DNA of 64,000 nucleotides. It comes from Escarpia spicata (Eukaryota; Annelida; Polychaeta; Sabellida; Siboglinidae). The notes beneath the pieces are model-generated. The model saw only the letters and a list, made by a program, of their open reading frames with translations. It was not told where the DNA came from and made no database searches. Position 1 is the first letter of the stretch, and the number at the start of each line of letters is the position of its first letter. This document shows, piece after piece, positions 21,401 through 33,712 of the stretch. The stretch covers positions 47,393,052 through 47,457,051 of the forward strand of contig OZ023206.1 in NCBI GenBank assembly GCA_963995525.1, written 5' to 3'. A program made the position numbers and the translations under genes.

Positions 21401-24277
21401 GTTCGAAGAATACGTTTACTTCCGTTTTGCTTTGTTCACTGACTTGAACTAACTTGCAGACGGTATCATGGAGTTATAGCGGCGTATTACATTTGTTCAC
21501 TGACTTGAACTGACTTGTAGACGGTATCATGGAGTGATAGCGGCGTATTACATTTGTTCACTGACTTGAACTAACTTGTAGACGGTATCATGGAGTGATA
21601 GCGGCGTATTACATTTGTTCACTGACTTGAACTGACTTGTAGACGGTATCATGGAGTGATAGCGGCGTATTACATTTGTTCACTGACTTGAACTGACTTG
21701 TAGACGGTATCATGGAGTGATAGCGGCGTATTACATTTGTTCACTGACTTGAACGGACTTGTAGACGGTATCATGGAGTGATAGCGGCGTATTACATTTG
21801 TTCACTGACTTGAACTGACTTTTAGACGGTATCATGGAGTGATAGCGGCGTATTACGTTTGTTCACTGACTTGAACTGACTTGTAGACGGTATCATGGAG
21901 TGATAGCGGCGTATTACATTTGTTCACTGACTTGAACTGACTTGTAGACGGTATCATGGAGTGATAGCGGCGTATTACATTTGTTCACTGACTTGAACTG
22001 ACTTGTAGACGGTATCATGGAGTGATAGCGGCGTATTACATTTGTTCACTGACTTGAACTGACTTGTAGACGGTACCTTGGAGTGATAGCGGCGTATTAT
22101 ATTTGTTCACTGACTTGAACTGACTTGTAGACGGTATCATGGAGTGATAGCGGCGTATTACATTTGTTCACTGACTTGAACTGACTTGTAGACGGTATCA
22201 TGGAGTGATAGCGGCGTATTACATTTGTTCACTGACTTGAACTAACTTGTAGACGGTACCTTGGAGTGATAGCGGCGTATTATATTTGTTCACTGACTTG
22301 AACTGACTTGTAGACGGTATCATGGAGTGATAGCGGCGTATTACATTTGTTCACTGACTTGAACTGACTTGTAGACGGTATCATGGAGTGATAGCGGCGT
22401 ATTACATTTGTTCACTGATTTGAACTAACGTATAGACGGTATCATGGAGTGATAGCGGCGTATTACATTTGTTCACTGACTTGAACTGACTTGTAGACGG
22501 TATCATGGAGTGATAGCGGCGTATTACATTTGTTCACTGACTTGAACTGACTTGTAGACGGTATCATGGAGTGATAGCGGCGTATTTCATTTGTTCACTG
22601 ACTTGAACTGACTTGTAGACGGTATCATGGCGTGATAGCGGCGTATTACATTTGTTCACTGACTTGAACGGACTTGTAGACGGTATCATGGAGTGATAGC
22701 GGCGTATTACATTTGCAGTTATCTGCTTGGATAGCTTATCTATCAAGTATAACGTTATCTGATATTTGAACCTTTCACGTGCAAACATATTATACTATGC
22801 ACCTTGTTAATTATGTTCTATTTTTTGTTGGCAAAGCAATTTACCTTATGTTACCTAAACGTTTTAATTACTTAAAATTTTGAAATGGTGTTAAAATTAA
22901 CATGGCTTTCATTACAAAAAATAACAGTTATCATGATATTATATACATTTTGATTACACATTTCTCGAGGACATATGTTGTAACACTTGTTATAACAAAT
23001 TGTTTTGTTCTTTCCAGAACTGTCTCTTTGAAACCTGGTGAGTTATTGAGTTTTTGTTCCCAGAGTTTAAACCCAAATTGTAATTAGTGCCTTATGATCA
23101 ATAGTAAACATAATAAAATGGTACTGCTCTTTCAAATAAACGCGAAATCCCGCCACATGTCATTGTGTATCTCGCGTATATTCAAAGAGAGCGCCGCTTG
23201 CCGGGAATCGTTATACTATGTCACTACGCCGAAATACTTACTTGCGATTGTCCGCAATTAATACGTAACCCTTTGTAGTTTATCCCCAATATCTTAATCC
23301 TGGAGTCCAACCGGGCGGACGGGAGTTCGAATACAATTTGTTGTATTATAATTCAATATGCTCAATGTTATTGAATGACCCCTAAATTGTAATTTCCACA
23401 ACATTAACGTTTTCTCTTACCGCTTCTTCAGGATTATATGTGATTATGAAGAACATGTATCCGCTATATTGTTCCAGAGAGGACCTACTACAGGTGGTCA
23501 AATGAAATGACATGCAATGTCAAACAGACCTTTGCTGAGTGGATCTCACTGAGAGAAGGAACGAGACTGCCAAGTAAGCAGAATACGAAGTCTTTTACAA
23601 TGTCATTCTGCAATATTCTAACTACAGGCAATTGTTTCTGTTATTATTGTTATTATTCTTTCATAGCGTTGATGCATTAATATTATTAACACACCTTAAT
23701 TACCATGTTAACTGCACTGCATCATATCGACTATATATCAATTTTTTTTACTTGTTAACTGTTTAACGCCATAATTTATTTTAGTTCATTTAATTAACTC
23801 AAATTATGTATATATCACTTAATTTAAAGTCAATGCTACTTAAGTGATGCTTAATAACTATTCATTATTAATGTGTTAACTTGTTTCATGTCGTCTTAAT
23901 CAAATTTAGTTTAATCTTATTGTTTTTTTTATTAATATAACCGAATCTTGACCTATATTTTACTTTGTTATATCGGTTTTGAAAAGTATTTTTACCCGGA
24001 TACATGGCGTGTGATAAATGCTTAATTTAGTAATTTAGTTAGTATATGACATGCTATATATACAGATAATTGCTTCGAATAGTTAACATTAGCTCATGAG
24101 AGCTAATCATACAATATTTCTTCTACAGGCAAGACACAACTTATCAAGTTTATTGCTGACTGGCAGCTCGGTTGCACTATAACGCAACTCAGAACAAAAG
24201 TGATGAATGAGCAAAAGAAGCAACAACAGCTTTTCAAGAAAAGGTGGTTGTCTATGCACACATGCTTAGTTTGCTGA
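18417..24277 (+). CDS. Zinc-finger tyrosine recombinase (Crypton-like), multi-exon
   Basis: Six exons: 18,417-18,500; 18,900-18,977; 19,286-20,887; 21,262-21,390; 23,478-23,573; 24,129-24,277 (TGA at 24,275). All junctions are phase 1. The order is a basic stretch, a C2H2-like finger (CTICGKTF..., first His replaced by Arg), a short finger CPFC...H-x4-H and a C2HC finger CSKC...HKHKETC. The tyrosine-recombinase core follows: NARRGGEPSRL with catalytic Arg at 20,344, KQRHRIST (Arg 20,716, His 20,719), HMGHS (His 20,794) and Tyr at 20,821. The C-terminal exons encode a SANT/Myb-like segment (YYRWSNEMT...FAEWI...LPSKTQL...LRTKVMNEQ). Tyrosine recombinases cut and rejoin DNA through a covalent Tyr link. 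Two single-base frameshifts (about 20,093 in an A-run, about 20,240) cancel each other. The second exon uses a GC donor. Domesticated gene, Crypton relic or recent pseudogene are all possible. Confidence 0.75.
21430..22717 (+). repeat. 61-bp minisatellite, about 21 units, in an intron
   Basis: The unit runs cggtatcatggagtgatagc - ggcgtattacatttgttcac - tgacttgaactgacttgtag - a. Most units differ at 0-3 positions. A marked variant (gtaccttgg with tatatttg) occurs at about 22,070 and again 183 bp (three units) later, showing copying of blocks of units. The array starts about 40 bp after the exon ending at 21,390 and lies wholly inside the intron that precedes the SANT-like exon. Confidence 0.95.
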
Positions 24278-26600
24278 CTGACAATATCGTGGAGCATAAC
24301 GCTCACTTGTCATCGGATAAGAGTTGAACAGTTGATGTAAAAATCGCATGTTTTAAGTTTTTACGCAGTATATTTTCGAGCCGTATATCTAGATATAGGG
24401 TGGGCGTTACGCCCCAATATATTCTGTGTACATTAACAATCTACACGATAATTGACATAGTTAAAATGTTTATATAATGATGTAAATATTCCGTTGGTTA
24501 ACGCGTGCTTTCTTTTTTATGTAGTCTGTCGTGTAAGCTTAATTTACTGAACTACGGTGATGCCTTAATATTAGGAAGTGTTTTTATATTATATTCATGG
24601 AAAGAGAGTGTTCAGTAATAGGGCCTACACTAGGAATCGGCTAAACAATATATCGGATATTAAAAAATCATGTGACCGTTTGATATAGCTGCCGAGTATA
24701 TTGAACATTGTACGAAACGATGGATGATTATACGAGCTATGTATTTATCTACATCTACTTTTACTCATGGCTTCCGACCATACCACATGATGTATATTAG
24801 GTACGCAATGATCTGAAAGTCAATAGTGACATCACGCGACAATGCGCTAGGGAACTTGATTTTAGGCGATCAAATGTGATCCACTGCGATGAAAACCACT
24901 TTATTTTGTAAGTTGTTTGTCACCTCATGCATGGTGGAATCACACAAAGCACAATATTCGAAACATGTACGTGGTGAATATAGTAATGCATTTAGGACTT
25001 GCACCACATGCCATCTTAATGGAGTCTAAGTGATACTAAGTTCTGCCAGACAGTCATCAGAAACTGAATTTAACCGTTTATTGTTAGATCGGACCTGTCA
25101 CCTAATGCGATAGTGACTTCTACAATAGTTCCTCTGCAGTCGAGAGAGACCACTCGCGTGCCAAAACAGTGCATGATCGTTGTTATTTGTTTGTGTTCAT
25201 TGTTCCTTAATATGTTATTTTGAACATCTTATAGTTGCGCGAATAATCTTCATTCTACCGACGTTGCCGGTGTGTCAGTGTTTATTTTGTGTTGTTTATA
25301 ATGAACATTATATAGTTTTTATATAGACGAAATGATATATATATATATCGACATGGAGGCAAATAAAACATGTTCTCCTTTGTCTTTGTATGTCTGTCGC
25401 TAACAGCCAATCTGTTATGAATTTTGTATAAAATAAAGGATGAACGAATGTTTGCAATGGGTCGTATCGTGGTTTTGTGCTGTATCTTGTAATATCGGTA
25501 GCTTACAGGCCCAGATTATAAGTGTACTCTTTACACAGTAACAATTAACCAGAAAGAACATAAAACAATAACAATAATTAATTAATATAAGTATATGTTG
25601 TTCCTGGTTATCCACTTTGCAATAAGCAACGTGTCATGTTCGTAAGCTTTTCTCACATCTTTCTGTATGCAGTCTTCTCATCTTAACTGCAGTCTACACC
25701 TATTCATTAATATAATAGAAAAACAAACATTTCATAACAAAGAATAATAATTACAGCAATAATTAATTAGAACAATTGTTATACTTTTTTGGCAGTGATT
25801 ATAGTGAGTTACAGTAATGTATCGTAAAAGCTCAAAATTATCTAGAAGGATAACCCACAAGCGCAACAGCCTCGATTTCACACAGAAAAGCTGGCACTTC
25901 CGCTGGTTTACGTAACCACATCGAGTAAATAACTCCATGACACCGAGTGTTGGTCCGGCCGTTGAAACACAATAATATGAATGAATATAATTAATATGTC
26001 CTTTGTGTACCTTAAACGATATACATTGATAAAAGGAACGCACTTGCATCGATACAATTAGGTAAAATTGTCGTTTAGCAACGTAAATAATTTACGCAAA
26101 TAAAATACATTTATCCAGTTATTGAACGGTAGCGCCAATGTCCAAACACAATGTTATCACTGTGTGTGCTTACCTACAGCGTGACATGTGTTGCGGCATC
26201 GTATGAGCATGCTCTAACCTGTTCGTACAGTAGGCTGGCTACATAACAAAGGAAATAATGTATTGTGCTCTTATTGGTCAATACCACTGCTCGTTCGATT
26301 GAATCGGAGCTAATTTGGAACTTGTCCTATACTTAGTATTGTCAAAAATGACAAAGTTCTACCATGTGAATTTCGGAAGAATTTTTTTCTTATAATATTT
26401 AGATGTGTAGTACAAAAAAACAACACCATCTTAAATATATAATTATTATTTCAATTAGTTTTGAGGTTGACCCCGTTTTGGGCGTAGGTTGACTGGACTA
26501 AACCTCGACACGTACGGGGGAGTCGTATACGATTACGTGACACGGGCAGAAAGACAAATTATATAATTTTATTGTTTACGGGGCGGTCGGATAGTTTCAA
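24278..26600. other. No gene recognised
   Basis: Downstream of the recombinase gene. AT-rich, with a palindromic patch near 24,385-24,415 (gtatatctagatatag, gggcgttacgcccc). No coding exon supported. Confidence 0.4.
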
Positions 26601-26633
26601 AAGAACCAATCATATCGTGTAACACCCGCTTTA

Positions 26634-27010
26634 AACACATTCACCTTTGGGCGACATATACACACATTTACCTTTGGGCGACATGTACACACATTCACCT
26701 TTGGGCGACATGTACACATATTCACCTTTGGGCGACATGTAAACACATTCACCTTTGGGCGACATGTACACACATTCACCTTTGGGCGACATGTACACAT
26801 ATTCACCTTTGGGCGACATGTACACACATTTACCTTTGGGCGACATGTACACACATTCACCTTTGGGCGACATGTACACACATTTACCTTTGGGCGACAT
26901 GTACACATATTCACCTTTGGGCGACATGTACACACATTCACCTTTGGGCGACATGTACACACATTCACCTTTGGGCGACATGTACAAACATTCACCTTTG
27001 GGCGACACAT
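26634..27010. repeat. 27-bp minisatellite, about 14 units
   Basis: The unit is cacattcacctttgggcgac followed by atgtaca. It contains no stop codon in several frames, so three overlapping ORFs of 99-164 codons appear, encoding 9-residue repeats (MSPKGECVY, CRPKVNVCT and, on plus, HSPLGDMYT). Sequence variants (attta, atatt, aaaca) are scattered. The block ttgggcgaca also occurs outside the array in the flanking repeat, so the minisatellite probably grew from that repeat. Confidence 0.95.
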
Positions 27011-27261
27011 ATTGTGTGTCGCCTGACGGTCGATTTTTATCACGAACATTTTGAACGTTACCTTAGGGCGACATCCTTTGGGCGACACCAAATGTATATC
27101 TTATAATATTAAGTACAATTTAAAAACGCCCAGTACTATGTTATATTGGACAAGTTGATACATACTAAAATAAAAAAAATAAAAAATAAATGCTTAATTA
27201 AATATATACAAACTGTCGCCCTAAGGTTGCTATTTACACCGTGTCGCCCAACCCTGGGATT

Positions 27262-27310
<49 letters not shown>
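27011..27310 (-). repeat. GGGCGACA-family repeat ending in (TA)n
   Basis: Carries ttagggcgac, ctttgggcgacacc, ctgtcgccctaagg and gtgtcgcccaaccctgggat before ttgtaca and an (AT)n run (27,266-27,309). The same ordered motifs are found in the other direction at 10,400-10,700. Confidence 0.6.
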
Positions 27311-27314
<4 letters not shown>

Positions 27315-28011
27315 ATAAATTTGTGTAACATTATATACACAATAAACAATACCGTATTCATTATGATTAATGTTATTAAAAGTAATAAATTAAAAATAAT
27401 TTAAACTACTCTAGGGCTACGGACTAGATTTGATGACATTGACACCTACGCAACTTCGATTCCGTCCGTGTATTGTTGACCCTATGCACATGTATGCAAT
27501 GCAGTGTAAACAGTGTACTGTAGGCCTGGCCATACGTTCATATTCACTGTTATCAATTTGACATTGATAACAGAGAAATTCTGAGTTTTTTTCTTTAACA
27601 AAGTTATATTCAGAAGTTGATATAGCATGTGAGAGCGCTCAAATGGTGTTTAGATATCTAACAATAGATGAGTATTTTGTAATTTGATTTTTTTCTCGAA
27701 AATGTCCGTGCTCTCGCGTTATTCAAATTCAACATAAGATTATTAACTACTCAGATCCTAAAAACATGATGGTTACAATGGTTTGCTCCCTTAGTTATTA
27801 ATAAGTGAATACGTCAGGTATCTGAAAACGATATACATGTATAACATGCAGCAATTGAAAAAGAGCCTCAAAAACCTTCCTAATGGGCATAGCTGAACTT
27901 ATCAACATTCAGTGTGCACGGCCAGAGTATGGCTACCTCTGTAGCGAAAAATCCTGCCGCTGAACAATACTGCCGCACAGACGATTATTGCGCTTGTCCG
28001 GAAGTACAGTG

Positions 28012-28839
<828 letters not shown>

Positions 28840-29094
28840 AACAGTGGTCTCACCCCTTGTGGTTGCCATAGGGCTTAGCGGTGGCTCTACCTTACGGAGA
28901 TTGATTATATTAGTCGACACAAATGGTGGCATTTTGTAGGCGTCGACTTCACAATAGAGGGTATGCACTGACGTCACGATATCCGCTAGTTCCCGTATGT
29001 GCGGCCATGTTGGCGATAACAACCGCAACAACAAACCGCGAGTTATCATCCGTTTATTTATTATACATAGCAATTAAATTATATCATTTCCATG

Positions 29095-31404
29095 ACATGA
29101 CAGCTAGCAAACAGAGTGTCATAGCTTCATTTTATCGTGATACTTTGGATAATGCCGAGAGAGTGCGATACGATGATTAATTAAGGCTTATAGGAAACGA
29201 AGATCCGTTCACATTCGACCGGTCAGATTGGACCTACGATGTGACGGTTCTGCCGTCGACCACATATTTCGACATCATGAACTATCTCGTATTTTCACCG
29301 AGTCCATATACAATGGAGGATGTTGGGGCTTACAAAGGATTGGATGCATACAGTCAGTTTGTGTGCGGATGGGTCCGGGAGAAACAGGTGTGCCTGTAAG
29401 AAGACTTCTGTGTCGTGACAGCCAAAGTGAGTGTTCACTTGTTTGAACCTTAACTGTGTATAATACCATAATATGTTCATGGTATATATTTTTTTAAATG
29501 TAAGTTTGAATCATTTAAGTTAACTGCTTGTCATTCATGGTTGGTCAAAAGCCTGGTTGGTATGTCCTGGAAAAAATTCTTTGTCTTAGACTTAGGGAAG
29601 TTAGGGTGGTTAATACATTTACGAAAGCCATACATGTATATAATACTTCAGTTAACAAATATCACTTATTTGTTTGTTTTCTACCTCAAACGTTTTGCTG
29701 TACTGCATGGATGATAAAAGCAGTCTCAGTCCTCTTACATAGTACACTTGTACCTCACTACTCAGACTGACAGTTTTGTATATTCACTGACTGGAAACAT
29801 CTGGACTGTTCAAACAATCACCCAGACCTAACTAGAAGTGTCCTCTGATATCACTTGGCTGGTTGTGTATTTAAGAATAGTTGTCCCACCTGCAGCTTCC
29901 ACTTTCATGTTACTTGAGAAGTTTAAACAATAGTTCATACTCACACCCAGTCTTGTACAAACATCACAATCACTGGCTTCATTCAGCTTTCTCAGTAAGA
30001 TTGAGTGTACACATCATGTTAAAAAATATATATCAAATATGCAAAGTCAGATTGTTAATTACTTTACTATGTTATATATGATCATTGATTTATTTAAGTA
30101 CCACTATTCCATTGTTTTAAACTGTATATTATTGCTACTTTTGGCCTGGATGATAATTTAGGTTGTAAAGACTAATGTATCTGTACACAGAGTGTGAAGG
30201 CAGTCAATATTCCTGTGGCATTGCCGAAGGACATGCTTGCTTTTTGTGAAAATATTTGCATGGTACTGGTAAGAGGGCAGGAATATTGACTTGTTTGTCT
30301 CCTTTTTCAGATGACTATGTACCAGTATCTCTCAATGATAACTTCCCTTCCATTTTAACGCAATTAGTTGATGAGAACTGTTTTGAGATGAACTATGCAG
30401 AGCTAGTAAATCACTGTCAGGGCCTGATCATCCCGGTAAGTGAGGAGCAGGCCGAATCAGTGGAAACTGCCAGCAGGGATCAGGCCAACTAAACGTTGTG
30501 GCATAGTTTTAGGGCTGGCAGGACAACGGCATCAAATATGAAATCTGTTTGCCACACTGATCCTGCACAACCAGCCCTTGGTCTAATGAGACGAATCTGT
30601 AATCCGGAGGGTGTGCAGTTTACGACAGTGGCTACCCAGTGGGGCTGTGAGCACGAGAAAGTGGACCGAGATAAATGTGGGACAGAAATGACAAATGTTC
30701 ATGAAAATGTCCAAGTGTATGACAGCGGTTTCTACATAAACCCAGATGTATTTCATTTAGGGGCTTCACCCGATGGCTTGGTGAGTTGTGATTGCTGTGG
30801 TGAGGGTTGTCTGGAAATCAAGTGCCCTTTGTGCAAAAAGGACCAGGCTTGATCAGACTGCAGTGACAAAAAGTTATATTTGCAAAAAGATGATGACGAC
30901 AAATTAGCTCTAAGCTATAAGCATGCGTATTACTACCAAGTGCAGACTCAACTTGGTGTTTGCAGAAAGGAGTTCTGTTATTTTGTAGTATGGACAGAAT
31001 GTGACATCCACGTTGAAATCATCACTCTGGACAATGACTGTTTTAGATTTGTACAAAATCATCACACTTATTCAGACAGCCATTCTACCCGAGCTGGTTG
31101 CCAGATTTTTTTCTAAACTACCAAACAGCGACTTCTCACAATTTTTCTGTAGCACTTTGAAACCTGCCAAACTACCACCAAGATTTATGTGTTCGCTTCT
31201 GGTGACAACAATGCACTCTTCTGTTATTGTGAGCAGGTTGAATTAGGTGACATGGTGTGGTGTGACTATAACAGTTGTGATATCAAGTGGTTTTACTTTG
31301 AGTGTGTCAAGATAAGCAGGGCCCCCAAGAGCAAAAAGTGGTAGTGTCCAGATTGTAGGAAGCTTCCACAATTCAAGCATGGAAAGAAAACAACTGCAAA
31401 GTGA
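29095..31404 (+). pseudogene. YqaJ-like recombinase/nuclease with C-terminal PHD finger
   Basis: Plus-strand exons: about 29,095-29,426 (TFDRSDW...YFDIMNYLVFSPSPYT...QFVCGWVRE), 30,191-30,268, then 30,311 onward after a 42-bp intron. The nuclease core reads WHSFRAGRTTASNMKSVC, WGCEHEK, LGASPDGLV and CLEIKCP, so the Asp and ExK residues of the PD-(D/E)xK fold remain. HAYYYQVQTQL follows. The PHD part (31,215-31,370: FCYCEQVELGDMVWCDYNSC...CPDCRKL) has Tyr where the zinc-binding His of WFHFEC is expected. In-frame stops occur at about 29,180, 29,398, 30,490, 30,849 and 31,342, and a frame change near 31,100. The SWIM zinc-binding segment usual between the first two blocks was not found. Clearly a pseudogene. 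Confidence 0.8.
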
Positions 31405-31699
31405 TCAATCACGCAACTGTAGACAACATCGCAAGCATTTATTTACATAAGAGTAAAATGAACAATAGATGTAATCATGTAATGTAATACAGGTTAAAAT
31501 GTCATGTTTTACAACTTCACAAACAATTGACTGTTTATTTGTAAACATGAAGCATTGAAGTTATCATGAACATTTATCTAGTAACTACAGACGTATAATA
31601 GCTTGTCTCTCCACTCAAAACAATAGTAACAGTTTTAATGTGTGATAACTGTACAGAATATCAGTGCAAGGGTGCCATTTTCGTTAGTAAAAACATGTG
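31405..31699. other. Short spacer between the convergent transposon genes
   Basis: AT-rich sequence containing the presumed 3' ends of both genes; no separate feature seen. Confidence 0.5.
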
Positions 31700-33647
31700 T
31701 GCACTCAGGAGATTCTCAGTCAAATGAGACTATTGGTTCACAGCAGTTTGTAAGAGAACAGCAAACATGGTACATTTTATCTACCATTGTCATGTCAGTT
31801 TCATCTGTTGTGATTAAGTAGTCAATTGGTAAGGTACTACCCAGTACGGTATATTTCTGTCGAACACATCCTATAACTCGTTCAACATGGATTCGGCAGT
31901 TTTCAATTTTGCGTGTTATTTTATTTCAAGAGGGGGTAATTGATCTATCCCCCTAGTGGATGCTGGAAGTTTTACTTCTGCACATTGGCTACCGACAATA
32001 TATTGAATATCGAATCATCTGTCTGCCAAAATGACATCACCTGGAAGAACATGGTTTAATAAACCACAGTGCTCCGTGATGTGTTTATCTTTCACTCGAC
32101 CACCCCAACCCTTTGAAATAAATGAAATTGTACCCTGTGGTGTTACGTCCGTCAACAACTTCACTGTGTTGTGATGCTTGTAAGAAGACCATGTTTGTGT
32201 TCTGGCCATGAGGTTTGACGGTCGTTTAATAACAATTTCGAAGCAGTCTGTAATAACAGAAACATTTCCCCCAAAATATCTCCGAAATTGCATTGGCATA
32301 GTTTTATGTAGTTCCTCTCGCTCAGGCCAGAACACAAATGGATTTGTTCTCAGATAGAGAATATCAATGACATTACTAAAAATGCTACTGACTGTGGTCT
32401 GTGAGACACAAAACTCATAAGCTAAAAACGGTTCTTCCATATTGAGTCGGAGTCGCATGAGAGTCATGAGAAGCATCTGAAATGATGTCATGGATTTTTT
32501 CTTTGGTAAGAAAGTTAAAATATATGTAAACAGAGTAGAAAGGACAATAAAGGATGACAGACCTGACAAATATTTCACTTAAACATCTTTCCCATCCAAA
32601 TTTTCTAGCGTCAGTTTTGACAGAGCAGCTTGCTGTTTCAAGACAACTTTTTCTAATCTTAGCTCTTGCAGTTCATTGGTAATTCCCTCCATCAACACGC
32701 TGTCCATTTCGGTCTGGGTTCCTACAGACACATCTGCTTCCTCTGGGAAGGCTGATGAGGCACCGTCGTCTACATGTTGCAGTAGTAGCAATAACTGGGC
32801 AGCAGCACTTGCTTCTTTCTTTGCTTCGCGCTGTTCCAATCTGTGATGTCGCTTCTGCTGCATTTCGGGTGATTTCAACTTCTCATGACCCAGCCGAAGA
32901 GTGGGTGCCCAGTCTGGGTTGGTTTCGTCATACAGAGAATTTGGTTTCCCTGTAAAAATATGATTAAGATGTATAATTTAGTAATGCAAATTGTGTGCTG
33001 TAGTTGCCATTAAAATAAATAATATTGTTAGTACTGCTGTAGATCTACTAAGCATGTACAACACTTAATTATTATCATTAGTTTTTATTTATTCATGTCT
33101 ATCTGAAAATTCTGCATGTTCTGCTTGGTATATTCAAACAACTCATAATAAAAATTCAAATATGTAAAATGCGACAGATTACTTGTTAAGTCTGCAGTAT
33201 CTATTGTCATGGCGTTAAGTGATTAGCATAAGCCACAGCATCAATGCCATTATGAAATAAGCGTAAGCCTGGTCCCGGGCTCTTCCCAGGCCCAGGCCCG
33301 AGGCCAGCCGGGGGAGTCGTGGTCGGACGTTTCACCGTTCAAACTTGAAAGAGAGATGAAGCACCACACGTAGCCTATTCTGGCATAAGGAAAAGAAAGT
33401 TACTGCTTCACGTGCCTGATAAGAAATAATCAGAACACACACTGAGTCTGACATTGCCGAGGTTTTTGCCAGTGAAATCCTGACTTAGGTTGGACAACCA
33501 CTGTCGCATCCATCGACTCGACAATGCCTCGCAAACTTCGCCTTGGTTCCGAATTACCGCGGGTATCCTAAAGAACGAACGATCGACTTCTCTATTCCCT
33601 ATGTTGCTACAACCGTAGACGTGACAGTAATTCACCATCGCATTCAA
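31700..33647 (-). pseudogene. THAP-domain DDE transposase (ISL2EU/Harbinger-like)
   Basis: Exon 1 (33,647-33,416) encodes a THAP DNA-binding domain: MVNYCHVYGCSN...SFFRIPAVI...RWMRQWLSNL...VCSDYFLSG. The zinc-binding CxxH is CSDY, so His is lost. Exon 2 starts at 32,949 after TTTTTACAG with GKPNSLYDETNPDWAPTLRL, then a charged coiled-coil region (KRHHRLEQREAKKEA...). After an in-frame TAA at about 32,578 comes the transposase: FLPKKKSMTSFQMLL, FCVSQTTVSSIF (helix-turn-helix), VITDCFEI (first Asp), SYKHHNTVKLL, SKGWGG and PGDVILADR (second Asp). A stop and a frameshift follow near 31,960; the C-terminal block ([20 protein letters not shown]) is in another frame and ends near 31,710. The exon 1 donor is CAG|GCACGT, a GC donor. 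Confidence 0.85.
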
Positions 33648-33712
33648 AAGCTCCTTTTTAGTTCAGTAAACACGGAGAATAGGCACTGCCGGCGCCGGCA
33701 GCGTGTTAGTGT

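Larger units (their letters stand above)
28840..33712. mobile_element. ISL2EU-like DNA transposon carrying YqaJ and THAP-DDE genes
   Basis: Two convergent genes lie tail to tail: a YqaJ-type nuclease with a PHD finger on plus (29,095-31,404) and a THAP/DDE transposase on minus (33,647-31,700). From memory, this pairing is characteristic of the ISL2EU group related to PIF/Harbinger, in which both proteins are element-encoded. A stretch just outside the nuclease gene (28,853-28,960, gcggtggctctaccttacgg) recurs at 44,930-45,110. The sequence just beyond the THAP start (33,713 on) recurs at 48,333 on. These shared stretches place the outer limits approximately. I could not find matching terminal inverted repeats, so the ends are estimates. 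Both genes are broken, so the element is dead. Confidence 0.65.

Noticed and set aside
21430..22717. CRISPR-like array
   Set aside because: Units are contiguous 61-bp tandem copies without distinct spacers, in an animal-type genome; the same applies to the 57-bp and 27-bp arrays.
26597..27091. ORF of 164 codons with nine-residue repeats (CRPKVNVCT)
   Set aside because: It is generated by a 27-bp minisatellite that is open in several frames on both strands; there is no non-repetitive coding part.
28970..29010. Promoter elements (tgacgtcacg, gcggccatgttgg) before the YqaJ gene
   Set aside because: CRE-like and YY1-like words are suggestive, but single matches in a dead transposon cannot be supported as a promoter.
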